Of a stretch of DNA of 64,000 nucleotides, positions 28,244 to 43,045 are shown in pieces. Positions within the stretch are counted from its first letter, which is position 1; every line of letters begins with the position of its first letter. Source of the DNA: Bordetella genomosp. 10. Its GTDB lineage: Bacteria > Pseudomonadota > Gammaproteobacteria > Burkholderiales > Burkholderiaceae_B. The notes below the pieces were generated by a model, which did no database searches, had not been told where the DNA came from, and worked only from the letters and a program-made list of their open reading frames with translations. A program made the translations under genes and the position numbers. The stretch spans positions 1-64,000 of the forward strand of contig NZ_NEVM01000001.1 of NCBI RefSeq assembly GCF_002261225.1. The letters are read 5' to 3'.

Positions 28244-29052
28244 TCAATTCCGGAGTTTGTAGCCGCTGGCCAGCAGGCGCAGCGCGTGGGCGGCCAGCGC
28301 CAGGAACACCACCCCCACCACCGCCAGGCTGCGCCAGGGCGACACGTCGGAAACCGAGAAGAAGCCGTAGCGGAAACCGTCGATGGTGTAGAACAGCGGG
28401 TTCCAGTGCGAAACGCCTTGCCAGAAGGCCGGCAGCGTATGGATGGAGTAGAACACGCCGGACAGGAAGGTTGCCGGCATGATGAGGAAATTCTGGAAGG
28501 CCGCCAACTGATCGAATTTCTCCGAGTACAGGCCGGCCACCAGGCCCAGGCTGCCCATGATGCCGCAGGCCAGGAAGGCGAAGGCCAGCACCCATAGCGG
28601 ATGGGCCGGGTGCAGCGGGATGAAGAACAGCGCCACGATCCAGACGCACAGGCCCACCGCGATGCCGCGCACGATGGCGGCCAGCACGTAGGCCAGGAAA
28701 AGGTCGCGGTACGACAGCGGCGGCAGCAGGATGAACACCAGGTTGCCCGTGATGCGGCTCTGTATCAGCGATGACGAGGGATTGGCGAAGGCATTCTGCA
28801 GCATGCTCATCATCATCAGGCCCGGGATCAGGAACGAGGTGTACGCCACCGTGCCGTACACGTGGACCTTGTCCTGCAGGACCTGCGCGAAGACCACCAG
28901 GTACAGCAGGGCGGTGATGACGGGCGCGGCGATGGTCTGGAAGCTGACCTTCCAGAAGCGCATCAACTCCTTGCGCAGCAGCGTGGGGAAGCCGGAGCCG
29001 GCGTTCAGGTCGGGCGCCACCAGGGGCAGCGCGCGCGGTTCGATGGGCGGCG

Positions 29053-29056
<4 letters not shown>
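28244..29056 (-). CDS. ABC-2 type transporter permease (YadH-like)
   Basis: 270-residue permease with six membrane segments, including VITALLYLVVFAQVL, AIVRGIAVGLCVWIVALFF and LAFAFLACGIMGSLGLVAG. The motif NFLIMPATFLSGVFYSI is characteristic of ABC-2 exporters. GTG start overlaps the ATPase stop as GTGA. With the upstream ATPase it forms a YadGH-type exporter of unknown substrate, sitting between mlaC and bolA. Confidence 0.9.
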
Positions 29057-29877
<821 letters not shown>

Positions 29878-29914
29878 GGGACGACCAGGGGGCCCGTAAA
29901 AGAGCGAATCCCGC

Positions 29915-29920
29915 ATTATA
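29915..29920 (-). promoter_or_regulatory. Putative -10 box (TATAAT) of the YadGH-like exporter genes
   Basis: Perfect minus-strand TATAAT 38 bases before the chosen ATPase start, in the 165-base gap after mlaC, the largest gap in the 20-gene run. No clear -35. It suggests an internal promoter. Confidence 0.5.
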
Positions 29921-30042
29921 CGGTCGCCGCTACCCGGGATGCCCGGGCGGCGCGCGGGGTCATGGCGCGCCCTTTCCGGCTGCCCGGCCCCGGGCCTGGG
30001 CAGCCATGCCCCGAGGCGGCGTCGCCCCGGGACCGCGGACTG

Positions 30043-30672
30043 TTACTGATTGCGCTGGTTCAAGGCCTTGATCAGGCCGTCGATGCCGCCCTGGTTGATC
30101 TGCTGCGCGAACTGGTTGCGGTAGTTCTGGATCAGCCAGATGTTTTCCACGTTCAGGTCATAGATCTTCCAGCCGCTGGCGGTCTTTTCCAGGCGGTAGT
30201 CGAGGCTGGTGTTCTGGCCGTTGGACTGGCTGATGGCGGTGCGCACCACCACGTCGTCGGCGTTGGCGTCGCCGCGGAACGGCAGGGTCTTGGAGGTGGT
30301 CTGGGCGTCCACGCGGGTCAGGGCGCCGGCATAGGTGCGCACCAGGGTGCCGCGGAAGGCCTCGGCCAGGGCCTTTTGCTGCTCCGGCGTGGCCTGGCGC
30401 CAATAGTGGCCGGCGCTCAGGCGGGTGGTTTTCTCGAAATCGACGTAAGGCAGGATGTGCTGCATCACCACCTGGTTCACCCGCGCGACGTCGCCGGGCT
30501 TCACGCCGCCGCCCGCTTTCAGGGCATTGAGCGTTTCGTCGGCGACCTGCTGGACGAACTTGTCGGGCGCGGCGTGGCTGTCCGGCTGCGCGCGTGCGAC
30601 TTGGGCGGCGCCCAGGCCGAGCAGGCCGACCAGGGCCAGGCGTTGCAACAGGGAAATGGCGGGAAACCGCAT
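30043..30672 (-). CDS. mlaC: Phospholipid-binding periplasmic protein MlaC
   Basis: 209-residue soluble lipid carrier shuttling phospholipid between the MlaA outer-membrane complex and the inner-membrane MlaFED machine. Signal peptide ALVGLLGLGAAQVARAQ; body with VVMQHILPYVDFEKTTRLSAG split by family residues, GHYWRQATPEQQKAL and YDLNVENIWLIQNYRNQF. Length and motifs match the Ttg2D/MlaC family. Confidence 0.94.
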   Translation of the reverse strand: MRFPAISLLQRLALVGLLGLGAAQVARAQPDSHAAPDKFVQQVADETLNALKAGGGVKPGDVARVNQVVMQHILPYVDFEKTTRLSAGHYWRQATPEQQKALAEAFRGTLVRTYAGALTRVDAQTTSKTLPFRGDANADDVVVRTAISQSNGQNTSLDYRLEKTASGWKIYDLNVENIWLIQNYRNQFAQQINQGGIDGLIKALNQRNQ

Positions 30673-30730
30673 GGAGACTCCTTACTGAAACAGGGTGACG
30701 GCGGCACGCGCAAACGGCGTGCCGCCCGGA

Positions 30731-31588
30731 TTAGCGTTTGGCCGGCGCGACGGTGCCCGACTGGTTGGCGCCCGGCGCGGGAACGGTGGGCGGGTTGGAC
30801 TTGGCGTCCGGCGCGTCGTCATCGTAGTCGGGCAGCTCATCCCGTCCCTTCTGGCCCAGCACCATGGCGTTGCGGCGTTGCAGGTAGGCGTCGCGCACGA
30901 AACTGTAGGGATCCAGGGCGATGCGGTCGACCATGTCGGTGGCGTCCAGCAGGCTGGCGCGGCGGTCGACGATCTGCAGGCCGTAGAGCGAGTTGCGCAC
31001 CCGCACGTTGTCGATGGCGCCGACGCTGGTGTAGCTGTTGCCGACGAAATCGCCGGCCAGGCCGACGCCGTCGCGCACCGAGCTGGAGCCCCAGAGCGGC
31101 AGCACCAGGTAGGGGCCCTGCGGGAAGCCCCAGACGCCCAGGGTCGTGCCGAAGTCGTTGGGAATGCGCGGCTGGCCGTTGGCGGTGGCGACGTCGATGC
31201 AGCCGCCCACGCCCAGGGTGGTGTTGAACAGGAAGCGGCCCACCGTGTTGATGGCGTCCAGGCCGCGGCCCTGCAACATGCTGTTGGCGGCCGCCCAGAC
31301 GTCGGCGACGTTATTGAACATGTTGTGCACGCAGGTGCGCACCGGCTGCGGCGTGACGTAGGTATAGCCGACGGAGATCGGGCGCAGGAAGTTGCGGTCG
31401 ACGGCGTCGTTGAACGAATACACGCCGCGGTTGAAGCCTTCCCACGGGTCGCGCGGATCGGGGTGCTGCACGGACGCGCAGCCCGCCAGGGTCAGTCCGG
31501 CCGCGGCCAGCGACGCGCCGCGCAAGAAACCGGTCCGGGAGAAAGCGGCCCGGGGAAAACCGGTCCGGAGGAAAGTCGATTTGTTCAT
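30731..31588 (-). CDS. mlaA: Outer-membrane lipoprotein MlaA (VacJ)
   Basis: 285-residue lipoprotein that removes mislocalised phospholipid from the outer leaflet with porins. Lipobox LTLAGC with lipidated Cys at residue 37; then DPWEGFNRGVYSFND, the family start, and GGCIDVATANG, DFGTTLGVWGFPQGPYLVLP. The signal n-region is unusually long (about 24 residues) with RTGF repeated at 8-11 and 18-21. The C-terminus is an acidic, Pro-rich tail. It lies between mlaD and mlaC. Confidence 0.94.
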   Translation of the reverse strand: MNKSTFLRTGFPRAAFSRTGFLRGASLAAAGLTLAGCASVQHPDPRDPWEGFNRGVYSFNDAVDRNFLRPISVGYTYVTPQPVRTCVHNMFNNVADVWAAANSMLQGRGLDAINTVGRFLFNTTLGVGGCIDVATANGQPRIPNDFGTTLGVWGFPQGPYLVLPLWGSSSVRDGVGLAGDFVGNSYTSVGAIDNVRVRNSLYGLQIVDRRASLLDATDMVDRIALDPYSFVRDAYLQRRNAMVLGQKGRDELPDYDDDAPDAKSNPPTVPAPGANQSGTVAPAKR

Positions 31589-31656
31589 ATTGTTGCTTTA
31601 TATCCAGGCTTCTCGGAGAAGACGCCGCGTCAGGGACAGCCGGCGCCGCGGAAGTG

Positions 31657-32151
31657 CTAGTTTTTTGGGGCCCCATCCCCGGCCGGCGCCGAGCCCTGCT
31701 TCTCGGCCGTTCCATAAAGGAACTGGCTGATCAGGTTCTCCAGCACGACGGCGCTTTGTGTATAGCGGATTTTGCCGCCATCGGCAAAATTCTCTTCCTC
31801 GGTGCCGGCGGTGACGCCCACGTATTGCTCGCCCAGCAGGCCGGAGGTCAGGATGGCGACCGAGGAGTCCTTGGGAAACTTGAAGCGGCTGTCCAGCTCC
31901 AGCGTGACGACGGCCTGGAAGGTCTTGTCGTCGAACGAGATGCCGGAAACGCGGCCGACCACCACGCCGGCGCTCTTGACCGCCGCCCTTTCCTTCAGGC
32001 CGCCGATGTTGTCGAAATTGGCGGTGACGCGATAGGTCGGGGCAAAGGAGAAGGAGCTGAGGTTGCCGGCGCGCAGGGCCAGGAACACCAGGGCGGCGGC
32101 TCCCAGCAGCACGAACAGGCCTACCCAGAAATCGGTTTTTTCGCGTGACAT
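31657..32151 (-). CDS. mlaD: MCE-domain lipid-transport protein MlaD
   Basis: 164-residue protein with one N-terminal anchor (FWVGLFVLLGAAALVFLAL) and a periplasmic MCE domain including TANFDNIGGLKERAAVKSAG and SGLLGEQYVGV. Hexamers form a ring over MlaE that channels phospholipid. Short C-terminal tail with GSAPAGDGAPKN. Confidence 0.95.
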   Translation of the reverse strand: MSREKTDFWVGLFVLLGAAALVFLALRAGNLSSFSFAPTYRVTANFDNIGGLKERAAVKSAGVVVGRVSGISFDDKTFQAVVTLELDSRFKFPKDSSVAILTSGLLGEQYVGVTAGTEEENFADGGKIRYTQSAVVLENLISQFLYGTAEKQGSAPAGDGAPKN

Positions 32152-32213
32152 AAGTATCCGTGTCAGGAGTGCGTATCAATCAGCAGGGTTGAATCGTTGC
32201 AGCGCCGGCGCGG

Positions 32214-33017
32214 TCAACTGCCGAACATCAGCGCGGTCAGCAGGAAGTCGATGCCCAGCACGGCGAGCGATCCCACCACCACGGTGCGGGTGGTGGCGCG
32301 CGCCACGCCTTCCGGCGTCGGCCTGGCCTGCCAGCCTTCGTAAAGCGCCACCAGCGTGACCGTGATGCCGAACACCACGCTCTTGATCACGCCGTTGGCG
32401 ACGTCGCTCCATACGTCCACGCCGCCTTGCATCTGCGACCAGAAGGCGCCGGCGTCGACGCCGATCAGCATCACGCCGACGGCCCAGCCGCCCAGGATGC
32501 CCACCATGGAAAATACCGCGGCCAGCACCGGCATGGCGATGATGCCGCCCCACAGGCGGGGCACCAGCACCCGGCGCATGGGGTCCACCGCCATGACTTC
32601 CATGGCCGACAATTGCTCGCCGGCCTTCATCAGGCCGATTTCCGCCGTCAACGACGTGCCCGCGCGCCCGGCGAACAGGAGGGCGGTCACCACCGGTCCC
32701 AATTCTCGCACCAGCGACAGGGCCACCAGCAGGCCCAGCGACTCCTCGGAGCCGTAGCGCCGCAGCGTGTAATAGCCCTGCAGGCCCAGCACGAAGCCGA
32801 CGAACATGCCGGAAACGGCGATGATCAGCAGGGAATAGTTGCCGATGAAGTGGATTTGCTGCGAGACCAGGCGCGGCCGCCGCAGCGCGATGCCGCTGCG
32901 GCCCAGCAGCGCCAGGAAGAAGCGGGTGAAGTAGCCGAGGCCCTGGATCGTGCCGCGCACCCAGCCGCCCAGGCGGGAAATGGGACCGGGCCGGCTCGTT
33001 ATGCTGCTGTCCGTCAT
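32214..33017 (-). CDS. mlaE: MlaE permease of the Mla lipid transporter
   Basis: 267-residue inner-membrane permease. Conserved blocks are [59 protein letters not shown] (the coupling-helix region) and [13 protein letters not shown]. The ATG overlaps the mlaF stop by 4 bp. Confidence 0.96.
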   Translation of the reverse strand: MTDSSITSRPGPISRLGGWVRGTIQGLGYFTRFFLALLGRSGIALRRPRLVSQQIHFIGNYSLLIIAVSGMFVGFVLGLQGYYTLRRYGSEESLGLLVALSLVRELGPVVTALLFAGRAGTSLTAEIGLMKAGEQLSAMEVMAVDPMRRVLVPRLWGGIIAMPVLAAVFSMVGILGGWAVGVMLIGVDAGAFWSQMQGGVDVWSDVANGVIKSVVFGITVTLVALYEGWQARPTPEGVARATTRTVVVGSLAVLGIDFLLTALMFGS

Positions 33018-33853
33018 GGCTTGCTCCCCTGCTGCTGGCGCGCCAGCCAGCGCGCGAAGGCCGGGGTCTCGGGATAGTGGAAGGCGACCGGGCCGTCGGG
33101 TGCCCCGTCGAGGAACTGGCGCACGTAGGGATCCTGCGAGGCCTTCAGTTCCTGCGGCGTGCCGGCGGCCGCCAGGCGGCCCTGGCCGACCAGGTAGACG
33201 CGGTCGGCGATGGCGAAGGATTCCTGCACGTCGTGGGTGATCAGCACAGAGGCGCAGCCCAGGCGGTCGGCCAGGTCGCGGATCAGGCGGGCGGTGATGC
33301 CCATGGAAATCGGATCCAGGCCGGCGAAGGGCTCGTCGTAAAGGATGAGCTCCGGCTCCAGCACCACGGCGCGCGCCAGGGCCACGCGGCGCGCCATGCC
33401 GCCGGAAATCTCGGCGACCTTCAGGTGCGCCGCCGCGCGCAGCCCCACGGCCTGGAGCTTGTCCAGCACGCGCGCGACGATCTCGCCTTCGGCCAGGCGG
33501 GTGTGCTCGCGCAGGGGAAAGGCGACGTTTTCGAAGACGTTGAGGTCGGTGAACAGCGCGCCCTGCTGGAACAGCACGCCCATGCGCTTGCGCAGGTCCT
33601 GCAGTTGCGCGGGCGTGGCCCGGGCCAGGTCCTGGCCGAAGGCGCGCACCGTGCCGGCGCGGGCCAGCAACTGGCCGGTGGCGGCGCGCAGCATGGTGGT
33701 CTTGCCCGAGCCGGAGCCGCCCATGATGGCCACCACCTGCCCCGGCGCCACCGTCAGGGTAATGCCGCTAAGGACGGTGAATTCGCCGTATCCCAGGGAA
33801 ACGTCGTCGAATTGCAGCGCAGCGTCGGTATGGTTGTCAGGTAAATCGGGCAT
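33014..33853 (-). CDS. mlaF: MlaF ATPase of the Mla lipid transporter
   Basis: 279-residue ABC ATPase powering MlaFED. Walker [11 protein letters not shown]-loop LFQQGALF, signature ISGGMARR, Walker [14 protein letters not shown]-loop ITHDVQES. The ATG at 33853 starts MPDLPDN; its ribosome site is weak. First gene of the run that extends to tatC. Confidence 0.94.
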   Translation of the reverse strand: MPDLPDNHTDAALQFDDVSLGYGEFTVLSGITLTVAPGQVVAIMGGSGSGKTTMLRAATGQLLARAGTVRAFGQDLARATPAQLQDLRKRMGVLFQQGALFTDLNVFENVAFPLREHTRLAEGEIVARVLDKLQAVGLRAAAHLKVAEISGGMARRVALARAVVLEPELILYDEPFAGLDPISMGITARLIRDLADRLGCASVLITHDVQESFAIADRVYLVGQGRLAAAGTPQELKASQDPYVRQFLDGAPDGPVAFHYPETPAFARWLARQQQGSKP

Positions 33854-33904
33854 AGGGGTGATAGCAGTGGACGACGCATGCCGTCCCCCGAAACTGGACC
33901 GCAC

Positions 33905-33910
33905 ATTGTA
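33905..33910 (-). promoter_or_regulatory. Putative -10 box (TACAAT) of the mla run
   Basis: Minus-strand TACAAT about 52 bases before the mlaF ATG. No good -35 at the expected distance. Confidence 0.35.
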
Positions 33911-34220
33911 TCGCCTGAGCAGGAGGGGCGCTCCCGGCCTGCCCGGAGAGTCCGGCCGGCCCGCCGTTTCCACACGGAAAGGACGGGCCGGCCGGGCTGG
34001 CAGCATTAAACCCCAACTCCAGCCAAAATCTCGCCTAATTGTGGATAAATTCGGTGATTTTTAGCGAATTTGCATGAGCAGGAGCTACGCCCGCGACACA
34101 TCCTGCTGCTTCATGGCGGCAGATGTGCAGGAACATGGAAAACACTTGTCCGCCACAGCGTCGAAACGGATCGCGCGGCGGCGTCTTTTCATGGCGCTTT
34201 TTTCATGTGGGCGAAGACAC

Positions 34221-34296
34221 CGCGGAGCCGGGTCCCCCGGTCCGCGAGTGTCGCCCCCCTTTGAGGGGGCCCGCGAAGCGGGTAGGGGGTGGGCCT
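34221..34296 (+). repeat. Three-hairpin intergenic repeat, copy A
   Basis: Same layout as copies B and C: CCGGG-tcc-CCCGG, then a CCCCC/GGGGG hairpin with TTTGA loop, then CCCGC-gaa-GCGGG, ending TAGGGGGTGGGCCT. Its stems differ from B and C by paired changes that keep the pairing. Confidence 0.7.
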
Positions 34297-34360
34297 CCCT
34301 TGGCGGCCCGGCGGCGAAAAAAAGGCCGGGCGCAAGTCTCGGTGCCCATCCAGGGCGTAG

Positions 34361-34435
34361 CGGAGCCGGCTTTGCCGGTCCGCCAACGCCGCCCCCTTGA
34401 GGGGGCCGCGCGTAGCGCGGTAGGGGGTGGGCCCT
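34361..34435 (+). repeat. Three-hairpin intergenic repeat, copy B
   Basis: CCGGC-ttt-GCCGG, GCCCCC-ttga-GGGGGC and CCGCGC-gta-GCGCGG in series, ending TAGGGGGTGGGCCCT, two bases before the gltD stop codon on the opposite strand. It may therefore also shape the 3' end of gltBD mRNA. Confidence 0.75.
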
Positions 34436-34437
34436 CC

Positions 34438-35901
34438 TCAGCGCGGCAGGTCGCTTTCGCCCATCAGGAAGGCATCGACGGCGCGGGCGCACTGGCGGCC
34501 TTCGCGGATTGCCCAGACCACCAGCGACTGGCCGCGGCGCATATCGCCGGCGGCGAAGACCTTGTCCACGCTGGTGCGGTAGTCGTCCGTGTTGGCACGC
34601 ACATTGCCGCGCGGGTCGCGCTCGACGCCGAAGGCGTCCAGCACCTTCTGGACCGGCGACACGAAGCCCATGGCCAGCAGGACCAGGTCGGCCTTCAACT
34701 CGAATTCCGAACCCTCGACTTCCTGCATCTTCATCTGGCCGGTGGCTTCGTCCTTGATCCACTCGACGCGCGCGGCCACCAGCTTCTTGACCACGCCGTT
34801 CTCGCCCTTGAGCGACTTGGTGGTGACGGCCCAGTCGCGCTCGCAGCCTTCCTCGTGCGAGGACGAGGTGCGCAGCTTGACCGGCCAGTAAGGCCAGGTC
34901 ATCGGCTTGTTCTCGGATTCGGGCGGCTGCGGCAGCAGCTCGAACTGGGTGACCGAGGCGGCGCCGTGGCGGTTGCTGGTGCCCACGCAATCCGAACCGG
35001 TGTCGCCGCCGCCGATGACGATGACGTGCTTGCCCTTGGCCAGGGTCTGGCCGGTCAGGCGGTCGCCCGCCACGGCCTTGTTCTGCTGGCGCAGGAAGTC
35101 CATGGCGAAGTAGACGCCCTGCAGCTCGCGGCCGGGCACCGGCAGGTCGCGCGGCGTTTCCGAGCCGCCGGTCATGACCACGGCGTCGAATTCCTCTTTC
35201 AGCGAGGCCGGGGTGCGGGTGGTCAGGCCGTCGGCGGCGTCGGCGGCGTCGCCGATGTAGGTCGACGGGCAGAACTCCACGCCTTCGGCTTCCATCTGCG
35301 AGATGCGGCGGTCGATCTGCGACTTCTCCAGCTTGAAGTCAGGGATGCCGTAGCGCAGCAGGCCGCCGATGCGGTCGCTCTTCTCGAAGAGCGTCACGGC
35401 ATGGCCGGCGCGCGCCAGTTGCTGGGCGCAAGCCAGTCCGGCCGGGCCGGAGCCGACCACCGCGACCTTCTTGCCGGTCTTGCGCGAGGGCGGCTGCGGC
35501 GCCACCCAGCCTTCTTCCCAGCCCTTGTCGATGATGGCGTGCTCGATCGACTTGATGCCCACCGCGTCGTTGTTGATGTTCAACGTACAGGCGGCCTCGC
35601 AGGGCGCCGGGCAGATGCGGCCGGTGAACTCGGGGAAGTTGTTGGTGGAGTGCAGCACGTCCAGCGCCTTGCGCCATTGCTGCCGGTACACCAGGTCGTT
35701 CCAGTCCGGGATGATGTTGTTGACGGGGCAGCCGTTGTTGCAGAACGGAATGCCGCAGTCCATGCAGCGCGCCGCCTGCTGCTTGGCCTGGTCGTCGTCC
35801 AGGTGCAGCACGAACTCGCGCCAGTTCTTCAGGCGCGCGGCGGGCGCGGCGTAGGCTTCGTTCAGGCGCTGGAATTCCAGAAAGCCGGTGATTTTTCCCA
35901 T
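34438..35901 (-). CDS. gltD: Glutamate synthase small subunit
   Basis: 487-residue flavoprotein delivering NADPH electrons to GltB. Iron-sulfur Cys motifs [15 protein letters not shown] and [11 protein letters not shown] at the N-terminus; FAD site [20 protein letters not shown] site [12 protein letters not shown]-terminal FAD block [21 protein letters not shown] at 35901 starts [10 protein letters not shown], the family start. 47 bases after gltB. Confidence 0.96.
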   Translation of the reverse strand: MGKITGFLEFQRLNEAYAAPAARLKNWREFVLHLDDDQAKQQAARCMDCGIPFCNNGCPVNNIIPDWNDLVYRQQWRKALDVLHSTNNFPEFTGRICPAPCEAACTLNINNDAVGIKSIEHAIIDKGWEEGWVAPQPPSRKTGKKVAVVGSGPAGLACAQQLARAGHAVTLFEKSDRIGGLLRYGIPDFKLEKSQIDRRISQMEAEGVEFCPSTYIGDAADAADGLTTRTPASLKEEFDAVVMTGGSETPRDLPVPGRELQGVYFAMDFLRQQNKAVAGDRLTGQTLAKGKHVIVIGGGDTGSDCVGTSNRHGAASVTQFELLPQPPESENKPMTWPYWPVKLRTSSSHEEGCERDWAVTTKSLKGENGVVKKLVAARVEWIKDEATGQMKMQEVEGSEFELKADLVLLAMGFVSPVQKVLDAFGVERDPRGNVRANTDDYRTSVDKVFAAGDMRRGQSLVVWAIREGRQCARAVDAFLMGESDLPR

Positions 35902-35948
35902 GGTAGTGCTAAGTCCTATACCTGTTGGCGGTGCGGGCGGCTGGTAGC

Positions 35949-40685
<4,737 letters not shown>

Positions 40686-40945
40686 GTCGCGCTCCAGGGC
40701 GTGGGGCTGCTGAATAAAGAGAATCTACGGCCGCAAGATTGCAGCGCAAGACGCGACGATACTGCGGTGCAGCGACGGCAGCAAGAAGAATAAATAGGGT
40801 TCGTCCCTAATTTATAATTTTAAATGTTTCATCCATATAAATCGGGGACATATTGAATCGAAACGAGATCCGTCCCTCTGCGGATGGCCAATAAAAAACC
40901 GGGACGGGCCCGGTCTTCTTGGGGTTTCGCCTGGCAGGCGGTGTC
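40686..40945. other. Intergenic region between gltB and the transposase relative
   Basis: 260 bases. The part at 40790-40900 is AT-rich and carries GTCCC/GGGAC words: TCGTCCC at 40801, GGGGACATATTGAATCG near 40843 and ATCCGTCCC near 40868. CCGGGACGGGCCCGG near 40899-40913 is a GC-rich imperfect hairpin. Similar GTCCC-bearing sequences commonly flank REP-associated transposase genes in related genomes (recollection, not checked). Confidence 0.4.
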
Positions 40946-41662
40946 TCAGGGTGTTTCGGTCGGCACCGGTTCCGCCGGCTTCTTGCGCGGGCGTCCGCGC
41001 TGGCCCGGCGTGACCCGGCGGCTGGCGGTATGGGAGAGGGAGGCGATGAAGGACGGTCCGCCCAGCGCCCACTGGCCTTGCACGGCTTGGTCGATGCGCT
41101 GGATCTGCTCCTGCGACAAGCCTTCCTGCAGGCGCCGCCGGTAGTTCGCCTGGCGGTCGAAGGGGGTGTTGCCGCAGGACCAGTAGTCCGCGTGATCCGA
41201 CATCCAGCCGGCCTGGGTGGCGGCGGTGCCGGTGTGGCCGGCCGCCGAGGACCAGGGCCACAGTTCCGCATCGTGGGTGGCGCCGCTGCGCACCGGATAG
41301 GTTTCCAGCCAGACCAGCGCGGGCAGCACCCAGGCGCCGGGTTCGACCAGCGCGGACCGGTAGCGGCCCGCGAAGACGCGGCCGCCGCGCAGGCGCGCCG
41401 CCAGGTTGCGGCCCAGCGTCTGCATCAGGCGGGGCAAGCCCTCGCCGTCGACCGGCGTGGCCAGCAGCAGTATCCGGTCGCTGGCCAGCACCCATCCATG
41501 CAGCGCGACGCGGTTGCGCGTGGCGGTCTCGCCGAGCCAGGTGGCGACCTGGTTCAGGGTATCCGCCGGCGCCGGCTGCGAGGGGGCGGCCAGCGGATGG
41601 ATGAAATTGGCGAGGACCAGTTGAGGCAGTCCGGGAGCGTACAGTCGGGGCAGGCGTGCCAT
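40946..41662 (-). CDS. REP-associated tyrosine transposase relative with lost catalytic residues
   Basis: 238-residue protein of the Y1/RAYT (TnpA-REP) fold. It keeps family blocks: MARLPRLYAPGLPQ at the N-terminus, RVALHGWVLAS, GRYRSALVEPGAW, WLETYPVRSG, WPWSSAAGHTG and a C-terminal RGRPRKK. Active RAYTs have an HUH motif (HVHLL) after the VLM segment and a Tyr in the following helix. Here these places read RILLL and LGRNLAARLR, so both the metal-binding His pair and the Tyr nucleophile appear absent. The frame is intact and GC-matched, so it is more likely domesticated than decaying. No terminal inverted repeats are evident. Confidence 0.8.
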   Translation of the reverse strand: MARLPRLYAPGLPQLVLANFIHPLAAPSQPAPADTLNQVATWLGETATRNRVALHGWVLASDRILLLATPVDGEGLPRLMQTLGRNLAARLRGGRVFAGRYRSALVEPGAWVLPALVWLETYPVRSGATHDAELWPWSSAAGHTGTAATQAGWMSDHADYWSCGNTPFDRQANYRRRLQEGLSQEQIQRIDQAVQGQWALGGPSFIASLSHTASRRVTPGQRGRPRKKPAEPVPTETP

Positions 41663-41919
41663 AGGATCTCAGGTCTTGAGCATGCGGCGCGCAAAAGAGC
41701 GCAGTGGCAATAAATGGTACCGCGTAAACACCGCCGTGCAATAGCAAGTACATCCTAGATTACCCGACTCCCCGGGCTTGCGGCACCCCGGCGGCGGATT
41801 CCGGCAGGTTAAGATTTCCCTCGCCCGCGCCCTGCCCCGTGCTGCCATGTCTGCATCCGGCGCCCGGCTTGCCTCCGTGCCTTACCTTATTACCTATATA
41901 CCTATACAGGAGTTTCCCC

Positions 41920-42771
41920 ATGGCTGGTCTGGAACTGGTTTCCCAGCATCGCTGCTTCGGCGGCTGGCAGCGCTATTTCCGCCATGACTCGGCCGAGATC
42001 GGCCTGCCGATGCGGTTCTCCGTCTTCCTGCCGCCGCAGGCGGAGCATGGCCGCGTTCCGGTCCTGTTCTACCTGGCCGGCCTGACCTGCACCGAGGAAA
42101 CCTTCATGATCAAGGGCGGCGCCCAGCGGGTGGCGGCCGAGCTGGGCCTGATGCTGGTCGCGCCGGACACCAGTCCCCGCGGCGCGGGCATCGCCGGCGA
42201 GGACGACAACTGGGATTTCGGCACCGGCGCCGGCTTCTACCTGGACGCCACCCAGGCGCCCTGGAGCAAGCACTACCGCATGGACAGCTACGTGACCCGG
42301 GAGTTGTATGGCATTGTCACCGGCGAACTCCCGGGAGACGCGGCTCGCGCCGGCATCTTCGGCCATTCCATGGGCGGCCACGGCGCCCTGGTGCTGGCAC
42401 TGCGCAATCCGGCCAAATTCCGTTCGGTATCGGCCTTCGCGCCCGTCGCCGCCCCCAGCCAGTGCCCCTGGGGCCACAAGGCCTTCGGCAACTACCTGGG
42501 ACCGGACCGCGACGCCTGGGCGGCCTACGACGCCACCGAACTGATGCGCAAGGCGCAGGCGCCCTTTCCCGGCGGCATCCTGGTGGACCAGGGCCAGGCC
42601 GACGCCTTTCTTGCAGAGCAGCTCCACCCCGACGCCTTCGAAACCGCCTGCATCCAGGCCCGCCAACCCCTGGACCTGCGCCGCCACGAGGGCTACGACC
42701 ACGGCTACTACTTCATCTCCACCTTCATGGAAGACCACCTCCGCTTCCACGCCCAGCGCCTGCAGGCGTAA
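41920..42771 (+). CDS. fghA: S-formylglutathione hydrolase
   Basis: 283-residue esterase-D-type hydrolase, the last step of glutathione-dependent formaldehyde oxidation (S-formylglutathione to formate). Nucleophile Ser-150 in GHSMGGHGAL; Asp in VDQGQADAF; His in GYDHGYYF. LFYLAGLTCTEETFMIKGG split around the conserved turn is a family block. AGGAG lies eight bases before the ATG. The usual partner, a glutathione-dependent formaldehyde dehydrogenase (class III ADH), is not adjacent in this window. Confidence 0.95.
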   Translation: MAGLELVSQHRCFGGWQRYFRHDSAEIGLPMRFSVFLPPQAEHGRVPVLFYLAGLTCTEETFMIKGGAQRVAAELGLMLVAPDTSPRGAGIAGEDDNWDFGTGAGFYLDATQAPWSKHYRMDSYVTRELYGIVTGELPGDAARAGIFGHSMGGHGALVLALRNPAKFRSVSAFAPVAAPSQCPWGHKAFGNYLGPDRDAWAAYDATELMRKAQAPFPGGILVDQGQADAFLAEQLHPDAFETACIQARQPLDLRRHEGYDHGYYFISTFMEDHLRFHAQRLQA

Positions 42772-43045
42772 TTGCAGCAGCCCCCTCTGGGCACGGTCCA
42801 TCGGCGGCGCCGTGCGAAGCTCAGTGGGGGTGGACCATACCGTTGCCACGAGGCACACCTCATCGGGGGAGCCGCGGAGCCGGCTTTGCCGGTCCGCCAG
42901 CGCCGCCCCCTTGAGGGGGCCGCGCGAAGCGCGGTAGGGGGTGGGCCTTGTTACGCCTTGTGTATATCCGAAGCGGGCCGGGGGCGGCACAACGTTGACA
43001 GCGTCGATATACTGAATCTGTCGAAAGCCTTAGGGGGTAGCCTGA
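42772..43045. other. Intergenic region after fghA
   Basis: Starts with a long hairpin (CCCCC at 42781-42785 with GGGGG at 42826-42830, inner stem GCACGG/CCGTGC at 42791-42796 and 42810-42815), then repeat copy C. The hairpin's CCCC...GGGG plan resembles the repeat family. No gene. Confidence 0.5.
42873..42948 (+). repeat. Three-hairpin intergenic repeat, copy C
   Basis: CCGGC-ttt-GCCGG (42880-42892), GCCCCC-ttga-GGGGGC and CCGCGC-gaa-GCGCGG, ending TAGGGGGTGGGCCT. Nearly identical to copy B, 8.5 kb away and in the same orientation. Confidence 0.75.

Larger units (their letters stand above)
33854..34437. other. 584-base intergenic region between mlaF and gltD
   Basis: No supported gene. From mlaF outward it holds a possible -10 TACAAT (33905-33910, minus strand), a 12-bp inverted repeat CCGGCCGGCCCG at 33952-33963 and 33984-33995, an AT-rich patch at 34010-34070, and two copies of the structured repeat at 34221-34296 and 34361-34435. 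Small frames at 34070-34264 and 34085-34195 look like chance. Confidence 0.55.

Noticed and set aside
34085..34195. Short minus-strand frame (starting MKRRRRAIRFDAV) near repeat copy A
   Set aside because: Only about 36 codons, Arg-rich, no ribosome site or conserved motif; likely chance in GC-rich DNA.
34221..34435. Repeat copies A and B as a CRISPR array
   Set aside because: Only two copies, 65 bases apart, with unequal sequence and internal hairpins; no cas genes.
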